Assembly (NCBI GenBank): GCA_001899385.1
Contig: MOYB01000002.1
Coordinates: 210,341 to 264,989, forward strand
Direction of reading: 5' to 3'
Length of the DNA stretch: 54,649 nt
Source of the DNA: Candidatus Caenarcanum bioreactoricola
Lineage (GTDB): Bacteria > Cyanobacteriota > Vampirovibrionia > Caenarcaniphilales > Caenarcanaceae
The notes beneath the pieces are model-generated. The model saw only the letters and a program-made list of their open reading frames with translations. It was not told where the DNA came from and made no database searches. Positions 24,456 to 33,558 of this stretch are shown here, in pieces (the stretch's first letter is position 1; each line of letters opens with the position of its first letter). The translations under genes and the position numbers were made by a program.

Positions 24456-26058
24456 ACGATATAAGTCTTTCAGAAAAACTTATTGGGAATAATACTATTC
24501 AATTATCAGCTTTAGAAACTGAAGGTTATTTTATTTCTTGGAAAAGTGGATCATCTGTATATTATAAAATTTTTGATGATTCTTCTAATATTTTATTAGG
24601 TGATACTGCTGTAGCTAATAATTATTCTGTAGCTCCTGATAATGAATCTGTGTTTAATGCTAAACCTGTGACTTTAGCTGATGGCAAATTTATTGTTATT
24701 TGGCCTTCAGGAACTAATTTATATGCCAAAATATACAATGCAAACGGTACTGTATTTCTTGATAGTTTTATTGTTAGAGCAACAGATTATGAAGAAAGTC
24801 ATGGAGTAACAGCATTAGCAGGTGGCGGTTTTGTTATTACATGTAGAATAGGTAATAATGTTTCTTATGCTGATGCTATATATACAGTTTATAATACTAA
24901 CGGACAGGCTATATATGGACCTACATATACTTACACTTCAGGAGGCGAACAAAATAATTTGGGAGCAATTGCTTTAGATAATGGAGGATTTTTTGCTAAA
25001 TTTTCGTTGAATAATGCATCATACGGAAGATTCTTTGATTCCTCAGGAAATGCTACTTCAGGAGCTTTATATTTAACTAGTGGTTGGGCTATAGCAGAAT
25101 CTCAAAAATTAGCAAATAATTATGTTTTGTCATATAACGGAACTAGTGCGGTTATTTATAATAGTACAGGTACTTTAATAAATAGTTTTGCATTAACTGC
25201 AACACCTTCTGATATACAATCTACAAATAATGGTAATTTTTTAATAACTTGGGTTAGTGGAACAGATATAAAAGGTCAATTATATGATACAAATGGTAAT
25301 TTATTAATTAATACTTTTAATATTAATACTATTACTGCTAATGATCAAAGAGATTCAAGAATTATACTTTTAGAAAATGGCAATTTTTTAGTTGTATGGG
25401 AAAGCAATAATAGTGGTGTTGATTATGATATAAAAGGAAAAATATTTAATAGTGCAGGAACTGTTATAGCAGATGAATTTTTAATTTCTTATAATACTTC
25501 TGGAGATCAAAATATATATGATATAAAAGCATTGGCAAATGGAGGTTTTGTTCTTGCTTTTTCTAATGGAGCTGATACTAATGTTTATGCATTATCTTTT
25601 GATCAGAGAGGAAGATTATTTATAGAAGGTACTACTGGAAATGATATATTTACGTCAATAGCAGCCAGAAATGAAAAATTCTTAGGGGATTTAGGTAATG
25701 ATTCATATATATTTGGAGCTAATTTTGGTAACGATAAAATATATGATTCTTCAGGTACAGACTCTATAAATATTACAAATTATGTTTATAGTGATGCAGT
25801 TTTTACTCGTCAAGAAGGAAGTACTACCGCAGGAGATGATTTGTTAATTACAATAGGCTCTAATAATATAGTTATAGAGAATTATTTTGCAGAAAATACT
25901 AATAATACTGCTGGTACTGGTTATATAGAAGATATAGATTTTATAAATGTTCAAGATATAAATATGCCTGAAATTTCTGCTATGGGATTATAGTTTAAGC
26001 TTAGAATTAATAGATATTATGATCACTTTTTATTATAAATTTAATAGAATAATTAATT

Positions 26059-27990
26059 ATGAATATTAAAGAAAACTTTCCACCAATAATTATTGAGAAC
26101 CTTACTCCTGAAATAAATAATGGAGAGTTTCCTGTTAAATGTGGTCTTGGTGAAATAATAAAAATAGAAGCTGATATTTTTTGTCATGGACATGAACTTA
26201 TTCAAGCAAATCTTCTTTATAAAGAAGGTCACGATTCTGATTGGAAATCAATTCCTATGCAAGAATTAGTAAATAATTCTTGGTCTGCTGAATTAGAAAT
26301 AAAAAAAGAATTAATTTCATATTTTTATACTATTGAAACTTGGATTGACCCTTTTTATAATTGGATAAATGATCTTGAAAAAAAAATAAAAGCAAAAGTT
26401 CAAATTGATTATTTTGAAGATCTTTTTGATGGAATTAAATTTCTTGATGAAATAGCTTTTTCTTATGCTGAACAAATGAGTCAAATAAGTTTTTTTCAGA
26501 ATTATATAAAAGATTTTAAAATTAATTTTGAATTGATAAAAGATTTAAAGAATTTTACAAAAAAGTTTCCTTTAAAGCATTTTAAAACTTATTATAATAA
26601 AATTCTTGAAATAAAAGTTCATAGAAAAGCAGGAGATTTTAGTGCTTGGTATGAATTCTTCCCTAGATCACAAGGTAATTTTAGGAATTGTATTAGTGAA
26701 TTAAATAGAATAAAAGAAATGGGTTTCGATGTTGTATATCTTCCACCTATTCATCCTATTGGTGAAACAAATAAAAAAGGTAAAAACAATTCTTTAATTT
26801 CAGAAAAATTAGATATAGGTTCACCTTGGGCAATAGGTAATGTTGATGGTGGACATAAAGCAATTCATCCGCTTTTAGGTAATATTCATGATTTTAAAGA
26901 TTTTATAAGAGAAGCGAAAATAAGAGGATTAGAAATTGCAATTGATTTTGCTTTACAATGTTCACCAGATCATCCTTATGTAAAAGAACATCCTGAATGG
27001 TTTAATAAAAATGCTAATGGAAAAATTAAATTTGCAGAAAATCCTCCTAAGAAATATCAAGATATTTATCCTTTAGATTTTTATAATGATTCAGCAGAAG
27101 AACTTTGGCAAGAATGTAAAAACATAGTTGAATATTGGATAAAAGTTGGCATTAAAATTTTTAGAGTTGATAATCCACATACAAAGCCTCTAAGATTTTG
27201 GTATTGGCTTATTAATGAAATAAATCAAATATATCCTGATGTAATTTTTTTAGCTGAAGCTTTTACAATGCCTAAACCAATGAAGTATCTTGCAAAGGCT
27301 GGTTTTACACAATCTTATACTTATTTTACTTGGCGTAATACAAAAAAAGAAATTATTGAATATTTAGAAGAGCTTACTCAAAGTGATATGAAGTATTATT
27401 TTAGAGGAAATTTCTTTGTTAATACTCCAGATATACTACCTTATATTTTACAAAACGCAAGTCCTAATATTTTTAAGATGAGATTTGTTTTAGCAGCAAC
27501 ACTTTCTTCTTCTTATGGTATGTATAGTGGTTATGAACTTTGTGAAAATATTCCTTTAGGAGAAGGTAAAGAAGAATATCTTGATTCGGAAAAATATGAA
27601 TTAAAACATAGAGATTATTCATTTTTTCCGGATAAAAATATAATGTCGTTTATAAGTAGAATTAATATAATTAGGCAAACTAATAAAGCATTACAATTAT
27701 ATACAAATCTTATATTTTTAAATTCATATAATGAAAATATAATAGCCTATGCAAAAGCAGATTTAAAGAATGAAAACATAATAATAATTGTAATAAATTT
27801 ACAAGCTGATTCAATACAAGAAGATCATATAGAATTACCTTTAGATAAATGGAATATCAATGAAAATATTGAATACAAAGTTAAAGATCTTCTAGATAAT
27901 TCTGAATATAGTTGGAAAGGAAGATTTAATTATATTAAATTAGGAGAAAATGGAAAAATAGCACATATATTTAAGATTAATTTAAATTAA
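26059..27990 (+). CDS. glgE: Alpha-1,4-glucan:maltose-1-phosphate maltosyltransferase
   Basis: The 643-residue GH13 enzyme extends alpha-glucan using maltose-1-phosphate. Typical GlgE segments are present: N-terminal beta domain with 'VKCGLGEIIKIEADIF', 'YEFFPRS', 'YLPPIHPIGETNKKGKNN', 'GSPWAIGNVDGGH', 'EIAIDFALQCSPDHPY' and 'HPEWF'. The nucleophile Asp371 lies in 'FRVDNPHTKP' and the acid/base Glu400 in 'LAEAF', with the same 29-residue spacing as in the characterised Streptomyces enzyme. Length is normal. No treS, pep2 or other glycogen gene is adjacent. It converges with scpA, overlapping by 9 bases. Low-GC intergenic sequence separates it from the RTX gene; no clear ribosome binding site is seen. 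Confidence 0.93.
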   Translation: MNIKENFPPIIIENLTPEINNGEFPVKCGLGEIIKIEADIFCHGHELIQANLLYKEGHDSDWKSIPMQELVNNSWSAELEIKKELISYFYTIETWIDPFYNWINDLEKKIKAKVQIDYFEDLFDGIKFLDEIAFSYAEQMSQISFFQNYIKDFKINFELIKDLKNFTKKFPLKHFKTYYNKILEIKVHRKAGDFSAWYEFFPRSQGNFRNCISELNRIKEMGFDVVYLPPIHPIGETNKKGKNNSLISEKLDIGSPWAIGNVDGGHKAIHPLLGNIHDFKDFIREAKIRGLEIAIDFALQCSPDHPYVKEHPEWFNKNANGKIKFAENPPKKYQDIYPLDFYNDSAEELWQECKNIVEYWIKVGIKIFRVDNPHTKPLRFWYWLINEINQIYPDVIFLAEAFTMPKPMKYLAKAGFTQSYTYFTWRNTKKEIIEYLEELTQSDMKYYFRGNFFVNTPDILPYILQNASPNIFKMRFVLAATLSSSYGMYSGYELCENIPLGEGKEEYLDSEKYELKHRDYSFFPDKNIMSFISRINIIRQTNKALQLYTNLIFLNSYNENIIAYAKADLKNENIIIIVINLQADSIQEDHIELPLDKWNINENIEYKVKDLLDNSEYSWKGRFNYIKLGENGKIAHIFKINLN

Positions 27991-28737
27991 TCTTTTCAAA
28001 AAGATTTCTTCATAAAATTTTTCTTGTTGTATTTCGGTTTTACCTGAATGAGAAAGGAAAAGTGCTGATAAAAAAGTGTCTATTTTATTTCCAAAAACTA
28101 TTTCGAGCTTTGAAAGAGCAATATTACTATTCATTTCTATTATTTTTAATATATGTTCGCTTAAGATTTTTATTTTTTCTTCAAGATTCTCTTCATGCGC
28201 AAGTTCTAGGATGTCAGAACTTTCATCTTCTCTTATAATAATGCCTTCTTCATCATTAAAATCATCAAAATTAATTTTCTTTTTACGATTAATTTTTTTA
28301 GGTAATTCAACACTTTTAAATATTTGAATTAAATCTTCTAAGGTAATATTTTTTTTTCTTTTTTCTTTAAAACTTTTTTGATTACGCATAAGCACTGAAT
28401 CAAGAAATTCTTTTTCAAATTCTTTTTCATAAGGACTTTCTAAATTAAGTTCTTCAAAATTAATCTCTTCATTAAAAAGATCTAAATCATCAAATTCATT
28501 TTCTAATTTTGCTTTAATATATATTTTTTCAGATTTTATTCTTAAAAGTACAGAAACAAAAAATATTATTTCAGCAGCTTCTTTAAGATTATCATTAGAA
28601 ATTTGTGCTAAAAATTTATCTATTAGTTCTATTAGATTAACATTCCAAGGATCTATTTCTCCTTTTTGAGCAAGATTAACTAATAAATCTAAAGCAATAT
28701 TTTGAAAATTTTGTTTTTCTTCTATAATAGCAATCAT
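27982..28737 (-). CDS. scpA: Segregation and condensation protein A
   Basis: The 251-residue kleisin subunit of the SMC-ScpAB condensin complex is involved in chromosome compaction and segregation. The N-terminal domain has the family start 'FQNIALDLLVNLAQKGEIDPWNVNLIELIDKFL', followed by 'AAEIIFFVSVLLRIKSEK'. A long acidic linker lies in the middle (about 85-185), and a winged-helix C-terminal segment 'ALFLSHSGKTEIQQEKFYEEIFL' contacts the SMC head. scpB and smc are not in the window. The acidic Glu/Lys-rich middle is longer and more charged than usual, but key parts are present. Confidence 0.9.
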   Translation of the reverse strand: MIAIIEEKQNFQNIALDLLVNLAQKGEIDPWNVNLIELIDKFLAQISNDNLKEAAEIIFFVSVLLRIKSEKIYIKAKLENEFDDLDLFNEEINFEELNLESPYEKEFEKEFLDSVLMRNQKSFKEKRKKNITLEDLIQIFKSVELPKKINRKKKINFDDFNDEEGIIIREDESSDILELAHEENLEEKIKILSEHILKIIEMNSNIALSKLEIVFGNKIDTFLSALFLSHSGKTEIQQEKFYEEIFLKRLI

Positions 28738-28809
28738 AATTTTTTCTAATTATTCATATTACTATAGATGTTAAAATAATACTATATACGGAGATGTAAA
28801 TAAAGTTGT

Positions 28810-29133
28810 ATGAATTTTAAGATGAAGTTAGAATCAAAAGAAGGTAAATGGATAAGAATACATTTTATAGATTCTAGTTATTTCACTGGAGTTTTAAGAC
28901 ATATAGGTAATGATTTTTTAGAACTGGAATGTTATGGTAGGGAAGATTCAGGTTTAATAAATATAAATGATCAAGGGGGTGGACATACTCAACATGTAAT
29001 CCCATTTTCAATGATTAAATATATTACTGTAGAAGCTAATGTTTTTATAGAAGCAGAAAGAAAAAGACTTGAATATATTGCAGGTAATACTACTTTAAGT
29101 CAAAGTTGTAGATTCCCTGATATAGAAAATTGA
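28810..29133 (+). CDS. Sm-like (LSM fold) small protein
   Basis: The 107-residue protein has the strand pattern of an Sm-like barrel: 'WIRIHFIDSSYFTGVLRHIGNDFLELECY' (Sm1-like) and 'HVIPFSMIKYITVEA' (Sm2-like), with a basic N terminus and a helical tail. Sm-like proteins bind RNA or act as small scaffolds; no specific function can be assigned. The gene is divergent from scpA and overlaps the next gene by 4 bases (start TTG within ATTGA), so the two are translationally coupled. The pairing suggests a shared task with the LuxC-like protein. Confidence 0.6.
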   Translation: MNFKMKLESKEGKWIRIHFIDSSYFTGVLRHIGNDFLELECYGREDSGLININDQGGGHTQHVIPFSMIKYITVEANVFIEAERKRLEYIAGNTTLSQSCRFPDIEN

Positions 29134-30170
29134 AATTAGAAATAAAATCCATTTATAAATTTTGGCACGAATATTTCTCAGAAGGCTACAAATCAATAAT
29201 TAAAGTTTGCCCTGATTATTTGGGTATGGATTTTTCTGTATTAAAACAAAGCTATCAAGATTTTTCATTAATAACAATAAAAGATTTAGAAAGATTAAAA
29301 GAGTCTTTATTAACTTTAGAATATACAAAAAACTCAAAATTAAATTTATTTATAGGGGCGTCTACAGTGCCTATAACACCATTTGTTGAAATTTTATATT
29401 CATTAATTCTTGATATTCCTATTATATGTAGAATATCTAAATCTTATTCTTTAGAATTTTATGAACATTTCAAAAGTTTTGCACCTAAAGAAATAAAAAA
29501 ATATATAGAATTTATACATTGGGATTCTGAAGACAATGATATTGGAAAAAAAATATTTGAAAAAGCTGATTATATAATAATACATGCTAATGATTCAACA
29601 ATAGAAAAAATAAAAACTTTAATTCCTTCAAATAAAAAAATTCTTACTTTTGGACATAAAATAAGTTTTGCTATTATAGATAAAAATCAAATAACTGATT
29701 TAAATATTATAATTAAAAAAATAAAAGATGATATTCAGGCTTTTAATCAAAGAGGATGTCTATCTCCTCAACTTGTTTATGTCATTAATTTTAAAGAAAT
29801 AGAGCTTTTAGATTTTATAAAGAGCTTATCGCAAGAATTAAAAACTTTAGATAAATATTTAAATCCTTCACAACTTTATATGCGAAATGCTTTTTTACAA
29901 GAACAATTATTAATACAAAAAGAATCTAAATTATTTGAAAATATATTATTATCTAAAGATTCTCATTTTAATTATAATTTAGGTTTTTTTAGTATTTATC
30001 TAAAGTCAATTAATAATTTAAATGAGATTATATTAGATGATTTAGAAGATAAAGTAGCTTGTATTGGACATAATCTTTCTAATCAAGAATTAATTTATAT
30101 TCAAAATAGATTTAAGAATACAAAAATAGTTGATTTAGGATTAATGCAAAGACCTAATATTATCTTTTAA
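29130..30170 (+). CDS. LuxC-like acyl-CoA reductase family protein
   Basis: The 346-residue protein resembles the acyl-CoA reductase LuxC (aldehyde dehydrogenase superfamily). 'DDIQAFNQRGCLSPQLVYV' places the conserved catalytic Cys at residue 210, and 'NLFIGASTVPITPFVEILYSLI' with 'ICRISKS' corresponds to the nucleotide-binding part. It is shorter than typical LuxC (about 480 residues). The reaction would be NADPH-dependent reduction of an acyl group to an aldehyde. No luxD/luxE-like genes are present. It starts with TTG overlapping the upstream stop. Convergent with nusA, overlapping by 11 bases. An alternative is a distant aldehyde dehydrogenase family member with another substrate. Confidence 0.65.
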   Translation: MKLEIKSIYKFWHEYFSEGYKSIIKVCPDYLGMDFSVLKQSYQDFSLITIKDLERLKESLLTLEYTKNSKLNLFIGASTVPITPFVEILYSLILDIPIICRISKSYSLEFYEHFKSFAPKEIKKYIEFIHWDSEDNDIGKKIFEKADYIIIHANDSTIEKIKTLIPSNKKILTFGHKISFAIIDKNQITDLNIIIKKIKDDIQAFNQRGCLSPQLVYVINFKEIELLDFIKSLSQELKTLDKYLNPSQLYMRNAFLQEQLLIQKESKLFENILLSKDSHFNYNLGFFSIYLKSINNLNEIILDDLEDKVACIGHNLSNQELIYIQNRFKNTKIVDLGLMQRPNIIF

Positions 30171-31239
30171 CTTTTGCGTCTTTTTCACTTCTTACATCAA
30201 GTTTCCAGCCAGTTAATTTACTTGCAAGTTTTATGTTTTGTCCACCCTTCCCTATTGCAAGACTAAGTTGATCGTCTGGAACTATTATAAGAGCTTTATT
30301 TTCATCAAATAGAGCTATTTCTGATATTTGTGTAGGACTTAAAGCATATGAAATAAATTCAACAGGATCTTCAGACCAAGGTATAATATCTATTTTTTCA
30401 GTATAAAGTTCTGAGATTATGTTTTGAATACGACTGCCTCTTGCCCCGATACAAGCACCTATTGGATCAACATCAGGATTGTTTGATTTAACAGCAACTT
30501 TAGCTCTTCGTCCTGCAACTCTTGCAATACTAATAATTTCAATTATACCTTCGTCTATTTCAGGAATTTCGCGTCTGAAAAGTTCAAGTAAAAGCTCTTC
30601 ATGTGCTTGTGAAACAATAATAACTGCTCTTTTATTTTTTTCTTGAAAATCAGAAACATAAACTCTTATTCTTTCATGCTTTTTATAATCATGAAAAGGA
30701 ATTTGTTCTTTAGGGGGCATAAGTCCTTCAATTCTTCCTAAATTAACAATTACATCTTTTAATCCATCGGCACGATCTTCTACACGTTCAATTTCTGCAA
30801 CTATAACTTTATTTTTATAATTTTCATATTCATTATAAAGTAATCTTTTTTCTTCTTCATTTAATTTTTGACGAATAATTTGACGAGCAACTTGTACTGC
30901 TATTCTGCCATATTCAGAAAAATCATCAGGAGTTACTTCAACTTCAAGCATTTCATCTTCTTTTACATCATCAAGTACTTCTTTTGCTTCTTCAAGGCTT
31001 ATTTCCAGAAAAGGATTTTCAACTTTTTCTTTTACAATAAGAGGAGCAAATATACCTATAGCAACAGATTCTTCATCAAAAGAAACTTTTAAACCATTAA
31101 TATTATGAAGAGGAACTTTTCTCTTATAAGCAGCAAGAATTGCATCACAAATTGCATCTATTAAGACTTGTTTTTGAATATTTCTTTCTTCTTGTAATTT
31201 TTCTGCAATTTGTAAAAATTCTTTTCCTAATTTATACAT
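30160..31239 (-). CDS. nusA: Transcription termination/antitermination factor NusA
   Basis: The 359-residue protein binds RNA polymerase and nascent RNA to modulate pausing, termination and antitermination. The N-terminal domain has 'VLIDAICDAILAAYKRK'; an S1 domain covers about 130-200 ('VNLGRIEGLMPPKEQIP'); the KH domains include 'CIGARGSRIQNIISEL' and 'LAIGKGGQNIKLASKLTGWKLDV'. It ends after KH2, without the acidic C-terminal repeats of Escherichia coli, as in many other phyla. The ATG follows directly on the rimP stop, preceded by a GAGGA ribosome binding site inside the rimP end. infB, often next, is absent here. Confidence 0.95.
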   Translation of the reverse strand: MYKLGKEFLQIAEKLQEERNIQKQVLIDAICDAILAAYKRKVPLHNINGLKVSFDEESVAIGIFAPLIVKEKVENPFLEISLEEAKEVLDDVKEDEMLEVEVTPDDFSEYGRIAVQVARQIIRQKLNEEEKRLLYNEYENYKNKVIVAEIERVEDRADGLKDVIVNLGRIEGLMPPKEQIPFHDYKKHERIRVYVSDFQEKNKRAVIIVSQAHEELLLELFRREIPEIDEGIIEIISIARVAGRRAKVAVKSNNPDVDPIGACIGARGSRIQNIISELYTEKIDIIPWSEDPVEFISYALSPTQISEIALFDENKALIIVPDDQLSLAIGKGGQNIKLASKLTGWKLDVRSEKDAKVKR

Positions 31240-31722
31240 TTAAATATCCTCCTCAATTAAAATTTCAACTTTTTGTTCTTTGCTTATATTCGGGCTTAGA
31301 ATTACTTTTTTTATTTTATCCAAACTAATTTGTTCTATATCATTAGCTTGGTAAGTCTTTGATATATTCAAATAATCAGCATCTCTTGAATAAAGATAAG
31401 CTATAGTTTTTTGAACACTACCACAATCATCTTCAAAGCAGACTTCAATGAGTTTTCCTTTGAAAATTTCAAATTCATATTCAGTCTTCAGTTTTCTACC
31501 AATGCCTGGGCTCGAAATTTCTAATCCCATATCATCAGGAATAATAGGAAAGATTACTTTGTGTACTTTACTACAATCATCTAATCCTATATTCTTAAAA
31601 CGACTACTTATTATAATAGATAACACTGTATTATTTTCAACAATTTCAACAAGATCTAAACCCAAATTTGAGAGTTCAGATTTAATTTTATTTGTTAATT
31701 CAATAGGCAAGTTATTCATCAT
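31240..31722 (-). CDS. rimP: Ribosome maturation factor RimP
   Basis: The protein has 160 residues from the ATG at 31722 (a TTG at 31728 and an ATG at 31719 are alternatives). It assists 30S subunit assembly. The N-terminal domain contains 'LGLDLVEIVE', 'ISSRFKNIGLDDCSKVHKVI' and 'GLEISSPGIGRKL', the family's hallmark (LEVSSPGxxRxL). A C-terminal Sm-like domain follows. It is the first gene of a rimP-nusA unit. The start codon lies just downstream of a strong terminator-like hairpin with a T-tract, so the leader may be attenuated. There is no clear ribosome binding site. Confidence 0.9.
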   Translation of the reverse strand: MMNNLPIELTNKIKSELSNLGLDLVEIVENNTVLSIIISSRFKNIGLDDCSKVHKVIFPIIPDDMGLEISSPGIGRKLKTEYEFEIFKGKLIEVCFEDDCGSVQKTIAYLYSRDADYLNISKTYQANDIEQISLDKIKKVILSPNISKEQKVEILIEEDI

Positions 31723-31813
31723 AATCAATTATAAAATAAAAACAAAAAAAGATTGAGAAATTCCCCAATCCCTAAAATCAAATAACTCTTTAATTATAAC
31801 AAAAAAAGATCTT
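31723..31813 (-). promoter_or_regulatory. rimP-nusA leader: possible promoter plus attenuator
   Basis: Between the rplV stop and the rimP start there is a perfect TATAAT on the minus strand (plus 31793-31798), without a convincing -35. A terminator-like hairpin (31751-31770) with seven Ts follows, and the rimP start codon comes about 22 bases after the T-tract. A second TATAAT-like sequence lies directly in front of the start codon and would give a nearly leaderless message. If the first promoter is used, the message must pass the terminator to reach nusA. Confidence 0.4.
31744..31770 (-). terminator. Rho-independent terminator after rplV, ahead of rimP
   Basis: On the minus strand an 8-bp stem (GATTGGGG with TCTCAATC, containing two G-U pairs) closes an AATT loop at 31751-31770 and is followed by TTTTTTT (31744-31750). 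It ends the rplB-rpsS-rplV transcript and also lies in the rimP leader. Confidence 0.8.
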
Positions 31814-32233
31814 TTATGCTTCTGTTTTTATACTTAATTTAATAGACATTTTACTATAAGCTTTTTTACGAGGACTTCCTTTTCCTTTTGATGCAGCTCT
31901 CATTCTTTTTAGTACCCAAGCCTGATTAGTATAAATTTCAGAAATATATAATTTTTTTAAATCTGTTTGTGAAATAAGACCTTCATTTAAGGCATTTGCT
32001 GTTGCAGACTTAAGAAGTTTTGCTACTGATTCTTTGCTTATATAAGGACAAAAATATAAAAAGTTCATTGCTTCTGCTACAGATAAACCTCTTATTACAT
32101 TTGTTACTCTAGCAAGCTTATCAACTGAACCTTTAATTACTGTATTTGCTTCTGAAACTACTACGGATAAATCTTTATCTTGAGATTTCTTCTTCTCTTT
32201 TTTAATTACAATTGTTCTTAAACTTGAAACCAT
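31814..32233 (-). CDS. rplV: 50S ribosomal protein L22
   Basis: The 139-residue protein lines the exit tunnel of the large subunit. The core is recognisable: 'VIRGLSVAEAMNFLYFCPYISKESVAKLLKSATANAL' and the extended hairpin 'RMRAASKGKGSPRKKAYSKMSIKL'. There is a basic N-terminal extension of about 30 residues. It is the last gene of rplB-rpsS-rplV and is followed by a terminator; rpsC, which normally follows, is not here. Confidence 0.95.
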   Translation of the reverse strand: MVSSLRTIVIKKEKKKSQDKDLSVVVSEANTVIKGSVDKLARVTNVIRGLSVAEAMNFLYFCPYISKESVAKLLKSATANALNEGLISQTDLKKLYISEIYTNQAWVLKRMRAASKGKGSPRKKAYSKMSIKLSIKTEA

Positions 32234-32244
32234 TTTCTTTTCTC

Positions 32245-32520
32245 CTATTTTTTAGCTGTTGCTACAACTTTGTGTCCTTTAAATGTTCTTGTTTGTGCAA
32301 ATTCCCCTAATTTATGTCCTACCATTGCTTCTGTTATAAATATAGGTATAAATTGCTTTCCATTATGAACTGCAATATTCAAATTTACCATTAAAGGTAA
32401 TATTGTTGATCTTCTCGACCAAGTTTTAATAAGTTTTTTTTCACCTTTTTCACTTGCAGCTTTTACTTTTTCATAAAGACTTTCTTCTATAAAAGCTTCT
32501 TTTTTTAAAGATCTTGCCAT
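32245..32520 (-). CDS. rpsS: 30S ribosomal protein S19
   Basis: The 91-residue protein binds 16S rRNA in the 30S head. It has the standard sequence '[19 protein letters not shown]', '[15 protein letters not shown]', '[32 protein letters not shown]'. Length is typical. The spacing of 3 bases to rplB and 11 to rplV is operon-like, with the conserved S10-spc order for this short stretch. Confidence 0.97.
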   Translation of the reverse strand: MARSLKKEAFIEESLYEKVKAASEKGEKKLIKTWSRRSTILPLMVNLNIAVHNGKQFIPIFITEAMVGHKLGEFAQTRTFKGHKVVATAKK

Positions 32521-32523
32521 ATT

Positions 32524-33390
32524 TTATTTCCTCTTCTTCCTGCTACTAATTATATATTTATTACTATTTTTACGTTTTTTACGAGACTTTAAGCCATGAG
32601 GTCTACCTGCAAAAGTATAAGGTGTTGGAATACCAACAGGACATCTTCCTTCTCCTCCTCCATGCTTGTGATCTACTGGGTTCATTGCAGAACCTCTGAT
32701 GTGAGGCTTTCTGCCCCTCCATCTTCTTCTACCTGCTTTACTATCGTTTTGATTAAAATCTTCTGATTTGCCAACTACACCTAATGTTCCATAGCAACGA
32801 TCAGAAACCCATCTTGACTCCCCAGAAGCTAGCTTGAGAGCAACCATGCCTTTTTCTTTAGCAATAAGTTGCGCAGATTGGCCAGCGGATCTTGCGATTT
32901 GTCCACCTCTACCTGGATAAAGTTCTATATTGTGAACGTTAGAACCAAGAGGTATATTTATAAGAGGTAAAGCATTTCCTGTTCTTATAGGAGCTTCTTC
33001 CCCGCTAACTACTATATCTCCAGCCTTAAGTCCTTCTGGTGCCAAGATATAACGCTTTTCACCATCTCTATATACTAGAAGTGCTATATAACAATTTCTA
33101 TTAGGATCATAATCAAGAAAAGAAACTTTAGCTTCGATTCCAGCTTTATCACTACGTAGAAAATCTATTATTCTGTAAATTTTCCTATGTCCACCGCCTC
33201 TAAAACGGCTTGTTATTTTACCTTGATTATTATGACCTGAATGTTTCTGTAATTTAACAGTCAAAGACCTTACAGACTTTTTAAGTTTTTTTCTATCTTT
33301 TACTTTTTCACCGGTTTTTATTTCAGAGAAATCAGATGCTATTTTTTGTCTGATTCCACTTGATGTCGGCTTAAAATACTTTAACGCCAT
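32524..33390 (-). CDS. rplB: 50S ribosomal protein L2
   Basis: The 288-residue protein is needed for subunit association and peptidyl transferase function. It has the full L2 sequence: 'GHNNQGKITSRFRGGGHRK', the KOW-like SH3 domain, and the C-terminal 'RGSAMNPVDHKHGGGEGR' that contains the critical His near residue 235. It is the first gene of the block; rplW, rplD and rplC are not upstream, where a poly-Asp protein gene runs the other way. Expression must therefore come from a promoter in the 168-base AT-rich gap 33391-33558, where no clear consensus is seen. Confidence 0.97.
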   Translation of the reverse strand: MALKYFKPTSSGIRQKIASDFSEIKTGEKVKDRKKLKKSVRSLTVKLQKHSGHNNQGKITSRFRGGGHRKIYRIIDFLRSDKAGIEAKVSFLDYDPNRNCYIALLVYRDGEKRYILAPEGLKAGDIVVSGEEAPIRTGNALPLINIPLGSNVHNIELYPGRGGQIARSAGQSAQLIAKEKGMVALKLASGESRWVSDRCYGTLGVVGKSEDFNQNDSKAGRRRWRGRKPHIRGSAMNPVDHKHGGGEGRCPVGIPTPYTFAGRPHGLKSRKKRKNSNKYIISSRKKRK

Positions 33391-33558
33391 TTTCTTATAT
33401 TTTTTAATTTATATAACTTGAATAATTTACCATGATTTCGCTAGAAAGTCAAAAGAAAATATCTCATCTTTTTGAATTAAATCTTAAGTTGTAAATAAAA
33501 TATGGTTTTCCCTTTTTCTGGAATTTATAAGTTATACATAAATTGAGGATTTATAAGA

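Larger units (their letters stand above)
21636..25993 (+). pseudogene. Giant RTX/cadherin-like surface protein 2, out of frame (possibly phase-variable)
   Basis: This is the tandem paralogue of the 17505-21533 gene, nearly identical over the first 150 residues. The N-terminal RTX block is read to TAG at 22164-22166 (176 codons); the rest continues in another frame to 25993. The break is a 71-bp step between two copies of a 37-bp sequence; removing one unit joins '[10 protein letters not shown]' to 'SDTYIFEDG' exactly as in gene 1. The restored protein would carry the RTX block, a calcium-binding-related domain, five cadherin-like repeats (22765-24460), propeller-like repeats and an RTX-related end terminating 'ISAMGL'. 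A TTG at 22178 could in principle restart the downstream part but has no ribosome binding site. The downstream frame is otherwise intact over 3.8 kb, which argues against old decay. Confidence 0.8.

Noticed and set aside
17505..25993. CRISPR array from the repetitive DNA
   Set aside because: Repeats are coding (RTX and cadherin units) with periods of 27 or about 330 bp and no regular unique spacers; no cas genes.
22178..25993. Independent gene starting at TTG 22178
   Set aside because: It begins in the middle of an RTX unit, has no ribosome binding site and matches the inside of RTX gene 1; it is the shifted continuation of the upstream frame.
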